A stretch of DNA of 64,000 nt from Prosopocoilus inquinatus (lineage: Eukaryota > Arthropoda > Insecta > Coleoptera > Lucanidae), in the NCBI GenBank assembly GCA_036172665.1, contig CM069879.1:21925924-21989923 (forward strand). Reading direction: 5' to 3'. The notes beneath the pieces are model-generated. The model saw nothing but the letters and a program-made list of their open reading frames with translations, was not told the origin of the DNA and did not search any database. A program made the position numbers and the translations under genes. The stretch's first letter is position 1; every line of letters begins with the position of its first letter. This document shows positions 19,672-29,989 of this stretch, piece by piece.

Positions 19672-21996
19672 TAAACAAAAAATTTTCTCACTGATCTTTT
19701 TGCTAGTTTTTCTGAAGAAGAAAGTTGCGCGAACACATGCTTGGATCTAAATGCTCTGCGGCAGGAAAGAAACAACACAGTAGAAATGTGATGAATAGAG
19801 ATGTTCAACTTGGAGATTTACGAAGCCCCCGGCCCAACAAAAATGCATCAATTGCACTCGTAAACAACGCGTCTGCATGGAGGCACCGGAATCACAATTT
19901 CGTGAGATGAACTCTAAAAAGAAGGAAATACGTCACGGAAAACCCTACGTAATTTCCGATACGTCAATAGAAAGTCATCGATAAATGTATTAATTTATTC
20001 ACGGGGTGCAGTCTTCAATGTACACTTCCGGTTTGTAAATTTAGTTTTTACTCCAGCCGCAAGAGTCATTAAGATCATTTCATGTAGTTCGTTGCCAAGC
20101 GACTCTTGTTGTGAAAATGTCAGAATCGGTGAAAATGTTATCATTAAAAAAAAGTTATTTGCGGAATTTCTTTATTTCGGTTTCTCACATTTATGGTTGT
20201 TGGATTTCATCCCAGATGTTAGTTATCGTTTGGTTTTGCTGTTACGCTTCACATTGCCTATCCAAAGAAGGTCAAATGCATAGATTCCCAAGTAAACAAG
20301 AGCAAGTTGTAAGAAGGTTGTAAATATGTCATTTTCTCAATTCAAATGATTATAAAATATGAAAATTTTTACAACTTTCATGCAATTCTTGGCTGAACAG
20401 AGGCGCTGAACTATTGTGGAAAGCTTATAGAATTTGCGACATACCTACATTCTGATAATTATGATACGAAAACTAGAAGATCCACATCTACATTAATTCC
20501 GAATTCTTGACCGACAGGAAGTTTACCAAACGTTAAAGCTAACTACTAGAAATAGCGTTTTAAGCAAATGGACGATTATTCTTTCCAAAATAGTAGTTTA
20601 TGTATCAAGTATGCAAAATAGGAGGTTTTAGGGGACGAGTCCTTAATGAGATGAGTCCCCTAAAACCATTTTACGTACGTGGTACATGCAATATTTTTTG
20701 ATACCAGCTCGCCAAATCACCAAGATTAATGTTAAGTTGCTCAAATTTCGAATTAGTAAGCCTAAATTGTTCCTCTCATCAGACATGGCAATGATCGGTA
20801 ATCATAGTTGTTGATACAACTACATTTGTGTGGGAAGTCACAAACAAAGTTGATTTATTTCATTGAAACTTGCTCAAAAAAGAATCCGCTAAAGTGTTGC
20901 CAAGGCAGCTTTAAGTACGAGGCCGCTAAAAATTTTTAGCAGACGTTAGTGTTGCCATGATGCTAAAGATACGTTTTTCGTTCTGAAAATAGTTCCCTAA
21001 GTGACCATTTTGCGGAGCCTGTTCCAAAAATGCAATTTTTTATACTTTTCTGGAATAATTGCAAATGTCAGTATTAGACATGTCTGTAAGTTCCTCATGT
21101 AATTATTTTTTTAATATATTTTTTTTAGAAATAACGAGTTTCTATTTGTTTATTGCGCTTATTTAGCTATGTTTTGTGAATATATACGTACTTTAAACAC
21201 TTTTACAATGTAAAAATTCAAAAATTAAATTAAATTAAATTGGAAAAAATATGAAGTATGAACAAGTAGTCATTTTTTACGTTGATTTTGACTCCAGTCG
21301 CAAGGCGGTGCTCCAACGCTTTGCTGACTTATTTTCCAACACTGCGACAAACTTTTTTCAAAACAAAATGTTTCAGGATTTCGAAATAAACACTTGTTAC
21401 AAGTTTCATTGACCAAGGTCCAGCGATTCGGCCTCTGCTGTAATGATTCTCATTAAGCCTTGCTTGTTTGTATGTGCACTAAACCGAGTTTATCACTAAG
21501 ATATTTTTCGCGACTAACCGGTTACGAATAGCATGGTTAATAGTAGTGACGTTACGGTCACGAGAATACGTCACGGTTAGTAAGATTCTCCAAAACGAAA
21601 CGTTTTAAAATTTAACAACAGTCCAACAATGAATTGTGTATATAACTATTAGAAAAAGAAGTTCTGATTGAATCAAGTTGAAGTTAGCACGCGGAACCAC
21701 GATTCTGTGTAGAATTCACGGAATAAGAGAGAGAAACCAACGTTAGACAACTCTCTGACCGGGTTAGGTAAATAGTAACCGCAGTAACATATGTGACGTC
21801 ATATCAACAATTACCGGTATTATTAGTATTAATTACGAAAATGCAGTGGTCACTTATTTCGTCTAACCACTAGTAACTGGTTAGTCGCGAAAAATTGCTT
21901 ATTATATGTTTTTACAAGCAAGATAAAACAAACACATCTCATACGAGCATTTTGAAGTTATGTACTTGACTTGTCATTTTCTAGAAATACCGTTGG
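19672..21996. other. Intergenic sequence, nothing recognised
   Basis: Short overlapping frames near 19725-20323 have no motif. 21120-21240 is AT-rich low complexity. 21480-21900 contains several near-palindromic GTGACG/CGTCAC words but no clear element. Confidence 0.45.
20624..20667. repeat. Perfect 13-bp stem hairpin
   Basis: GGTTTTAGGGGAC (20624-20636) pairs exactly with GTCCCCTAAAACC (20655-20667) across an 18-nt loop. The loop and right stem contain a near direct repeat GA(C/T)GAGTCC, so an alternative fold is possible. The role is unknown. Confidence 0.8.
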
Positions 21997-21998
21997 TA

Positions 21999-22555
21999 CC
22001 GTGCCTTTAATTGAATTCCTTATTAAAGTAAGCTGTGATTTTTTTATGAAATTGGCGACACAATTCTAGAGAAAACATTTGTCATTAACTGTCAGTACTG
22101 ATCATAACATCAAATAAATACACAACATTAAAGTTTAAAGTAGATACTCAAAATGCTTTCCTTCGGCTTGAATACATAAGCCTACTCTGCGTTTCATGCT
22201 TTCAAACCCGTTTGCTAAGTGTTCGGGGGTTATGTTAGCACACACATCTGTAATGCCCGCATAAAGTTCTGCGATTGTGTGACGCGTAGTTCTAAAAACT
22301 GTGTTTTTCATTGTCTTGCTGAAAAAACCCTTCTGTAAGTTCATCATCATGTAGTTGATTAATAAAAGGTTCTAATAACTCATTTCGGTATCTTTCAGCA
22401 GTTACTGAGTCGTTAAAAAATATTGGTCCGATGATACGCCTTCTTGACACTGCTAGCCAAACACCAGTTTTTAATGGATGTAATGGAGTTTCCACAAATT
22501 CATGGGGATTTTCTGCTGACCATCACTTTAATTAGAAATTCAATTGAAGGCACGG
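21999..22555 (-). mobile_element. Short deleted copy of the 33.1-kb mariner-like element
   Basis: The terminal repeats CCGTGCCTTTAATTGAATTC (left) and AATTGAAGGCACGG (right) are flanked by TA on both sides (21997-21998 and 22556-22557). The sequence is collinear with the element at 33107-34441 and visually over 90% identical where both exist. It lacks the first half of the transposase and about 80 bp in the middle. It is a 557-bp internally deleted derivative, the usual origin of MITEs. Confidence 0.9.
22135..22495 (-). pseudogene. Mariner-like transposase remnant (C-terminal half)
   Basis: The minus strand reads VWLAVSRRRIIGPIFFNDSV to GFFQQDN, which includes the second catalytic Asp in QQDN. 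It then jumps to KNTVFRTTRHTI and CIQAEGKHFEYLL. The segment with the third catalytic residue is deleted, and a frame change falls at the junction. Confidence 0.8.
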
Positions 22556-22557
22556 TA

Positions 22558-23067
22558 TTACTGATCTTCGTAATAAATTCTAGTTTTACTTACCGTTTTC
22601 ACATGATAAATAGTGGCACTGATTATTGAACTTTGCACAATTCGACTCCTTGTCAATTTTTGCAGCAAACAGTTCAGTCTCTTCCTTTGATGCTAGTGAC
22701 ATCTAACAACCGTATCTGTGTAGGAACCCCGTACAGTGTCGGTGACTGTCACACTACAAACATTTCAGGCATTGACATAGATTTCTATTTATTAAAATTA
22801 TCAAATTTATATTCCCTAACACAGCGGAGTGTTTAAACGAGAGGATGTTACAGAAAGACAGTCAAATTATATAGGGGGAATGACAAAATTGTGTCTTTTG
22901 TGTATTATCTCGAGATAACGTAAGGAAAAAAAGATAAGTAACATACCTTGGTACCCAGGCCAGTACGGGGTGAACCAAAATATTGAATTATATTAGAAGT
23001 AAAAGTCTTACTTTCTTGTATAAATCAATGCCATTAGCCAAGTGGTTGTTTACAAGAAGAAAATAAA
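22558..23067. other. Intergenic sequence, nothing recognised
   Basis: The open frame at 22633-22836 has no motif. Nothing else is evident. Confidence 0.5.
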
Positions 23068-23083
23068 TTTCTTTGGCGTGTTG

Positions 23084-23190
23084 GTAATTTGGTTCCCGGC
23101 AGGTAGTAGATTAGATATCAATTTAGGATGCCTGTTAATAATTGTAATTTGGTTCCCAGTCCCAAAAAGGTGATTGGTAATTTGGTTCCC
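23084..23190. repeat. Left array of three GTAATTTGGTTCCC motifs
   Basis: Identical 14-mers at 23084-23097, 23144-23157 and 23177-23190, spaced 60 and 33 bp apart. They are probably transposase binding sites. Confidence 0.85.
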
Positions 23191-23417
23191 GAGCATTGCA
23201 GGGTTAGAGGCACTTCCTGCGTAATCCCTTGTTTATTCAAGTACGAATACTGGAAAAATACTGGGAAAATGAAATATTAATTATATGTTACGAATGCTTG
23301 CTGTATGAATTTTACGTTTATTTAGAGTTGTACCTACTTCTGTGACGTTCAGTTGTTTTGAATTGTGCTTGCCCAGTGACATTCACTTTTCCTTTAAAGT
23401 TGTGTTAAATTCTCGCC

Positions 23418-24889
23418 ATGGATCCAGAAATAATTTTGAGTGGACGAGGAAAACATTTATTAAGTATTAATAACTATAAATATGGTTTTCAAAAGGCCCT
23501 GAAAAGTGGTGAGAAGCGATGGACTTGTACAAACAGAAAGTGCAAATCATTTGTTCTTACTTTGGGCGAATGTGATAAAAGTTTAACAGTTACAAAACAT
23601 ATACAAGAACATTTTCATGATGCAGTTCTTCGCAGGTTGAAAACCTGCGAAGATCATTCGCAGAATATTACATGAAAATCTACCATCAACATTTACTACA
23701 CATGACGTTGCTTGTGTCAGAAGAAACATCTATAACGCTCGTAGAAAAATTCAGCCAAGGTTACCGAAAAACATCGTGGAAACTTTTGACTTCCTGGACG
23801 AGGCAAACATCCAAACCTCTAGATGTGAACAATTTTTATTGAGTAATAGCAAAAGTAAACAGATAGTGATATTTTCGTGTAAATCTAATATTCAGATCTT
23901 GGAAAAAGTCACACAAATTTATTTAGATGGTACGTTTAATTATTGTGCGCAATTTTTTTGTCAATTTTTTACTTTACACGGTTATTGTAACGGGCATTAC
24001 ATTCCATTATTTTTTTCATATAAAATAGCGACATCTTACTATCGCTTTTTGACCTAACATTGCAGTAGGATAGACAAATTGAAGCGGGATTTGCTCCTAA
24101 TGAGTCCCCCATGCAAGGCGGCCATGCTTGCTGTCAAAGCAAAATTATTTTTTTCATTGTTACCTAATAAACGCTCAGAAACGTATAAAAACCTATTCAA
24201 ATCAACAATAAATATTTGTAACGATAATGGTTACATTCAAAATTTCTAAAATTGTTATCGATTTTGAGAAAGGTATCCACAAAGCAGTCGAACAAATTTT
24301 TCCTTCAGCAGAAATAACTGGCTGTCGGTTTCACCTTGCCCAATCGTGGTTCAGAAAAATTCAAGAATACGGCCTTACATCCGAATATAAAACCGAACAT
24401 TCTGAAGTTGGTAGATGACTACGAATGACTTTTGGTCTTACATTTTTAAGTCCTCGCGATGTTGGCGACTGCTTTGTTCTTGATTTGCTTGCGATAGCAC
24501 CAACTGACGAAAAAATTCAAAAGTATTCGGATTATTTAACAGATAATTATATAACAGACGAGTCTCTCTTTCCACCCTCTCTTTGGGCTCAGAATTCAGC
24601 TGAACTTACACGCACTACTAATGCCTGTGAATCTTTTCATAAACATTTTAATGCGTCTTTTTATAAAGCACATCCAAACATTTTAAATTTCTTAGAAAAA
24701 CTTAAAGAATTTCAAATTGAAACTTATGTTAAATTACAAAGCATCAACATTAAGGCTCAAATACATAATAGTAAAGTAAAAAACCGTCAAAAATTTATAG
24801 CAAAAATGATAGAATCTTATTCCAGAAATGAAATTAGTCGACTACATTTTATTAAATGTGTTTCTTTTCACTGTGCTGTAACTGTTTGA
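23418..24889 (+). pseudogene. FLYWCH-MULE transposase pseudogene
   Basis: ATG at 23418 follows a short leader. Residues about 10-72 form a FLYWCH zinc finger (GRGKHLLSINNYKYGF, then W-T-C, K-C and a final H-F-H). A frame change near 23640 coincides with a perfect hairpin CTTCGCAGGTT/AACCTGCGAAG. The MULE catalytic region then follows: IYLDGTFNYCAQFF with the first catalytic Asp, HGYCNGHYIPLFF, then after an insertion LLPNKRSETYKNLF. Next come another shift, VIDFEKGIHKAVEQIFPS, GCRFHLAQSW (second acidic and CxxH-like region) and the tail TRTTNACESFHKHFNASFY. At least three frame changes and one insertion disable it. In an active element the protein cuts and reinserts the transposon. Confidence 0.85.
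24020..24143 (-). mobile_element. 124-bp 5'-truncated insertion of the hammerhead-repeat family
   Basis: The segment is almost identical, in reverse complement, to about 56735-56860 (CTTTGACAGCAAGCATGGCC through GATAGTAAGATGTCGC). It is flanked by an exact 14-bp duplication, ATTATTTTTTTCAT, at 24006-24019 and 24144-24157. Removing it and one duplicate joins IPLFF to SLLPNKR in frame in the MULE transposase, so the site is a true insertion. A long, element-independent duplication with a 5'-truncated body indicates retroposition. Confidence 0.9.
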
Positions 24890-25117
24890 GATTATAAATT
24901 TATGTTAATTTTTGCATATAGTGTTTATCAAGTAAATAGATTGTAATAATTGTAATAGATTGTAAATAGATTTGAAATGTTGCACAAAATTTCTCTGACT
25001 GCCTCCCGATCTATACATGTTTCTTTCTGTGTTTTAGTTAATATTTTTTATGAAAACTTTATGTTGTAAATACTTTGTCTAAAATAAACATTTATAAACA
25101 TATTTGCTATCCTCTTC

Positions 25118-25257
25118 GGGAACCAAATTACACATACAGACCAAGTAAACTAAAAATGTCGGGAACCAAATTACACATAAAAATTAGGCAAACCTAAAAT
25201 ATTGGGAACCAAATTACACATTTTTTCTGACCCTTCTTAATCTGGGAACCAAATTAC
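25118..25257. repeat. Right array of four GGGAACCAAATTAC motifs
   Basis: Identical 14-mers start at 25118, 25161, 25204 and 25244, spaced 43, 43 and 40 bp. They are in inverted orientation relative to the left array. Confidence 0.9.
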
Positions 25258-25275
25258 ATGTTCCCTTTCTTTGCC

Positions 25276-27586
25276 TCGGGGTAGCGTTTATTTAAAACTA
25301 GCGCTATCAGATTTGCACATAGGCGATAAAGGCAATAAACATAAATTACTGCCGTGTGTTTGTTTGGTATCCGTTGTTTGCATTAATTTGCGGGTCATAA
25401 AATCTATTTCGCCAATCTATAAACGTTCACGTTTGTTTCGTTTCATAGGTTATTACTTTTCGCGTCGCACGTAATCGTGTGTGCATCTCCTAAAAAAAAT
25501 GTATATTATACCCCCGTGAAAATGTTTGAATTGCTTTAAACGTTTGATGTTTTGTTACAGGTGAGTTGAGCGGTGGTGCAACAGGGTGAGGTTTTATTGG
25601 AACGCGTCTGACAGGTAACTAATGGAAACATCAATCATAATTAATATCGAAATTTGAATTAATTGGGTCTATATCGGAAAGCCGGCACGTCCGTTGATTC
25701 AATTCAGCGCCGAGACGCCTTCGGAATATTAATGCGCTTTTTAAACGCATTCAAATTCTCTTATTAGCCGCGACATTGTTAGCTGGCGAAATTTATCGGT
25801 GATAAATTTTCATAGAGCGAAAAATGTAAAAATTTTATTCCGTCGTAAAACCAGACTTGAGAAATTTATTCTGAAGTTATTGCGCATGAAGTTCCCCATA
25901 GTTTCCAAGTCAGTTTGCAGTGCATATTTCGATATTATGACATTATCCCCCGGACAAGATAGGAAATGAATAAATCAAAAATAACTTTGACTTCGCCTTG
26001 GTCACGTCTTGTTGTTTCTTCCATTTTTCTGCTTCGAACTTTGCTGCGCCTTTTATTGAGATGTGTTCAAATGAAAATAAATTTCGTTTGCCAGCAATTT
26101 TTCAATCCAATGGAACCAAGATTTCTACTTAATTGGTCTTCAAGTTGAATCCCTAATTTAAACTACTCATAAAAGAAAAAAACAATTTTCTATTATTGTA
26201 ATGTAATATAATACATACAGTTTTCTGTTTTTTTCTTTTATTTTCCTCGTTTATAATGTCTTACTTGACGCGACAATAATTAATTAGACATTGTTGGAGG
26301 TAGCAACAATAGCTAGCGATGTACATTATTAACAATGACTGCGTTTCACTATCAATATTCTCGTAGACATGGAAGACAATGCACCCCAAGTGACGCGTGT
26401 GATTAAATTGTTCTGGCGAAGAGTCTTAACTAATCCTTGACTGACAGTTGGGCTTCAAGTTCTTGTCTGCTTCCAGAACACTGTCCTGGCGTTCCCGTCT
26501 CGCCCATTAATTTCGCATTTCGGTCATCTTTTTATAAGCGTTTCTTTCCGCGCTTAATTTCCGAAGAACAAGAACTGCAGCGAAATTAATCGCAGCTAGA
26601 GGGATTAAGCGTCATGATAGAGTATTGCAGTAAATAATTCCGAGTACGCGAATATACAAATTGGCGCTATAAATCAGGTGGGGTCGTGCGCTGCAGCGTT
26701 AAAGAGTAAATGTGTTGAATAATACATTTCTGCTTGCTTATGCATAATATATATTTCTTTCGGTGCACATTATCCGCGGGGCCCTAATGAACTCGGAGTT
26801 ATTTAAATTCGGAATAATCTTCGAGTTTAGTCTCGTCGTCACTGAATATTCAGCGCGGATAATTAAAGTTGACGAAAACACCAAGAATTCTATCGCAATT
26901 ACATTAGTGCGCATTTGCATGCCCCGTGTTTGTATTGGGCGTAATGTTGTTTTAGCGCAAATTTTAGTGTTTGCTTTGATGTTTAAACTTTTGCATATTC
27001 ATCGGAAAATTTAAATAAATTTCACTTTTTGAAATGCGGAAATGCCTTTTAAGTTCGTTCCTTTGGGGAACATAAAAATTAAATTTCAAGCAACCTTAAT
27101 AATTAATATAACGTAACAGAAAATTCGAATTTTGTTTGCAACTATAGGTAAAAATCTGTATCATCAACGGAGAAATGAACCGTAACGGAAACTGATCTTC
27201 CAGAACCTATTAAAGACCGGCTACAGTTTGGAGTGACGAGGTCCACAATCTCGAACGGACTCTGAGATTGAGGTGCTCCTCACCCCAAACCTTATCTATC
27301 TGTGTTTGTAATAGGCAAAGTTCGAACCGGAACATTTCCGGTTTCATTTTGCATCTCTGATCACAAATATTGAAGATCGAATCGTTCCACCTCTAAATAC
27401 CAGTTCTTGGAAGTGACCTCGCGCCGACGACGTCGAGACAGAGCAAGGGTACGAATTATGCAATCGCTTGGGGATTTTCCGTACGAAAGAAATGCAATCG
27501 GATGCTGCGCTCCTTAATGTTTAATGTTTTTTTTTTTTTTTTTAGGGGAGTTTGTCTTGAAACTAACACCTATTTACATAGGTATG
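25276..27586. other. Intergenic; conserved-element-like islands
   Basis: 25580-25830 and 26440-27020 alternate GC-rich and homeodomain-like words (GCGGATAATTAAAG, CGCATTTGCATGCC with a POU octamer ATTTGCAT at about 26914, CGCGGGGCCCTAATG). No frame has a protein motif. This is candidate conserved regulatory sequence by texture only. A 20-base T run ends near 27543. Confidence 0.4.
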
Positions 27587-27588
27587 TA

Positions 27589-28799
27589 CAGAGTGGACCA
27601 TTTTTGATAGTTTTACAAGGTTTCTTAGTTATTTACAGGAATAGAAGAAAACCGTTTTCGCGACCCACGCTACTTTCTCAAGAAAAACTCAATGGAGAAA
27701 ACAAAAGTTAGCTATTTCTATTCATTCGGGAAATATCGGCCGAAAACGAATTTTTCCGAAAAATTTTTTTTCGCAATATTTCAGTTGTTTGACTAGATAT
27801 TTTGAAAATTCAAAAACTGTTTTATTCAGAAATTAATGTAGATTTCGCTGACGTTATTGTCTTTTGTAAAAACTGCGCCAGTTCTCCGAAATAGACTATA
27901 ACTTTCTAATTTTAAATGGAAACTGTAGTTGGCTATGACACAAATAAATTGCTTCTATAATGAGGTTTTCAAAAATATAAAGTTTGATATAATTATTTTT
28001 ATAAATAATAAAGATACCAATTTTCATTACTTTGTTGTACCTATCAAGCTGTCTATGACGATAGAAACAAAGAAAATTCAGTTGTTTTCCTCATAAACTA
28101 TTATTAGAATAAATAATACAGGTAATTAAATTTAACAAAATAAATATCTAATGCTATTAGAAAACTCATAAAACTACAAGTAATGTAAATATGGGTTAAC
28201 TGTCAATGCAGTTTTGAAGAATTATATGTTGTACGTTCCTTTGAAATTTTTAAATCTTAAATTTATGTTTATCTCACTTCTATCCGCGATTACTTTTATT
28301 AATTGAACTATTTGTTTTATTTTTGATGTCATGGATGGCTTGTCAGCTACCGGAAAACAAAAAATAATTAGTATCTTTATTATTTGAAAAAATAATTATG
28401 TCAAAATTTACATTTTTGAAAACCTCATTAAGCAAGCAATTTTTTGGTGTCATAGCCAACTGCGGTTTCCATTGAAAATTAGAAAGTTACAGTCTGTTTC
28501 GCAGAATTGGTGCAATTTCTACAAAAGATAATACTGTCAGTAAAATCAGTGTTAATTTCTGAGTAAAACAGTTTTTAAATTTTCAAAATATCTTGTCAAA
28601 CAACTGAGATAATGTGAAAAATAATTTTTCGGAAAAACTCGTTTTCGGCCGATATTTCCCGAACGAATAGAGATAGCTAACTTTTGTTTTCTCCACTAAG
28701 TTTTCTCGAAAAAGTAGCATTAGGTCGCGAAAACGGTTTTCTTCTATTCCTATAAATAACTGAGAAACCCTGTAAAACCATAAAAAATGGACCACACTG
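27589..28799. mobile_element. TA-flanked foldback element, 1.2 kb
   Basis: The terminal repeats read CAGAGTGGACCATTTTTGAT at the left and the complement of CAGTGTGGTCCATTTTTTAT at the right, with TA at 27587-27588 and 28800-28801. The arms extend about 450 bp (GGCCGAAAACGA, TTCAGTTGTTTGAC, CTATGACACAAATAAATTGC) and are mirrored with about 85-90% identity around a roughly 300-bp unique centre. No coding capacity is present. Confidence 0.85.
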
Positions 28800-28801
28800 T
28801 A

Positions 28802-29329
28802 CGTACTTTACCATGTTAAAACTTTGACGCACACTTTTATCGTGTTAGTGATCACTCTGTAATTGGGTTGATCCTGTTGAGTGAATAAAGGATTATTATT
28901 GTGTACACAAAAAATGAAGCACTTGAGAAGGGGGTGTAACACGATGAAGAAGATGTCTGTCTGTTAACGCGTTTCTTATATTTAAGTTTTTTTTTTTTTT
29001 TATTAATTTTCCTTTGTAATTATTTTCGCGGCAATAAAGGCGTGATTAGGTGATGCAGCAACTATAGTAGCAATTGATCACGTAAAAGAAAATGGCAAAA
29101 TTTCATTAAAGGCCAGTTGTATGAAATTAATATTTTGACTGATTTTCAAATTTCTGATTGTTTCTTCCTTTATGGCTACGGTGAAATTTGTTTCCATAAT
29201 TTGAAGTGATATATCATTCTAACTTACAATTCCGAGCTGGCCTTGCAAGTAAACAGTCTTTAGTGTTAACTACATACATTTTTATACTTTGTTTTCGACT
29301 TCTATATATTACTGGGATGTCGAGTTTCC
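28802..29329. other. Intergenic sequence, nothing recognised
   Basis: Poly-T around 28988-29001. No other feature. Confidence 0.5.
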
Positions 29330-29960
29330 CAAAACTGTAATTTATATTTACTTCCTTGTCCTGGACCTACTAGTTCAGTATCTGCGTCTGCGCCAGTTTC
29401 TATTTTGAAGATAATAAGTTCATTACTTATTTTCAATTGTACCATCCATGGCTGTTCAATTTAATTCTTTCTGATTTTATTAATAATTTTAATTTCATAG
29501 CAATCTTCCTCTGACGCAGAAGTTGTTGAGCCTTCTTCAGAAGTTGCAGAGTCTTGAGTTGCTGCTTCACTAACCCTCTTCTGTTTTGTTGAAGAAAAGT
29601 TTTGATAATGTCCTTTGATGCCACACCTTTTGCATCTTTCTTTGACTGCTGGGCATTCTTTGAACGGATGATGACTTGGTTTGATACCACATCTTCTGCA
29701 CTGATTAAATACCGGCTGCTCTTGTTTTTTCTTTTTTATTTGAACACCTTTGTCTTCTTTCCAACAATGTTGCTTTTTCTTAATTCCATTAGTTATGATA
29801 TATTGGGGTTCATGTTATTTTCTTAGTTCTTCGTTTTGCTGTTTGATGGTTTCTGTTTGCTTAATCTTGTCATAGTCTTTCGATTTCTGAAGGAGAAGCA
29901 ATGATAGAAGTATTATAAATTTGTTGGGAAGTTTTTTCCCGTCATCTTCGATTAAAAAGG
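29330..29960 (-). pseudogene. LTR-retrotransposon Gag-protease fragment (minus strand)
   Basis: The minus strand reads a Lys/Glu-rich stretch (DYDKIKQTETIKQQNEELRK). After stops it gives two zinc knuckles, CRRCGIKPSHHPFKEC and CKRCGIKGHYQNF; the last Cys of the second is replaced by Ser. A Ser/Thr/Glu linker follows, a stop, and ISNELIIFKIETGADAD, which is close to the (I/V)D-T-G-A-D active site of retroviral-type aspartic proteases with the Asp changed to Glu. The order Gag knuckles then protease is that of Ty3/gypsy-like elements. Reverse transcriptase and LTRs are not found nearby. Confidence 0.75.
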
Positions 29961-29989
29961 CTCTAATTTTATAACTTATCATTCACCTG

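Larger units (their letters stand above)
23078..25265 (+). mobile_element. FLYWCH-MULE DNA transposon with multimeric terminal repeats
   Basis: The element is bounded by arrays of a 14-bp motif. GTAATTTGGTTCCC occurs at 23084, 23144 and 23177, and its exact complement GGGAACCAAATTAC at 25118, 25161, 25204 and 25244. Just outside are TTTCTTTGGC (23068-23077) and TTTCTTTGCC (25266-25275), a possible 9-10 bp target duplication, which is the size MULEs make. Between them lies a broken FLYWCH-MULE transposase gene. The exact ends are inferred from the candidate duplication. Confidence 0.75.

Noticed and set aside
25271..25474. 67-codon frame directly after the MULE
   Set aside because: Starts inside the flanking target-site sequence, with no motif and no promoter-like context; probably a chance frame.
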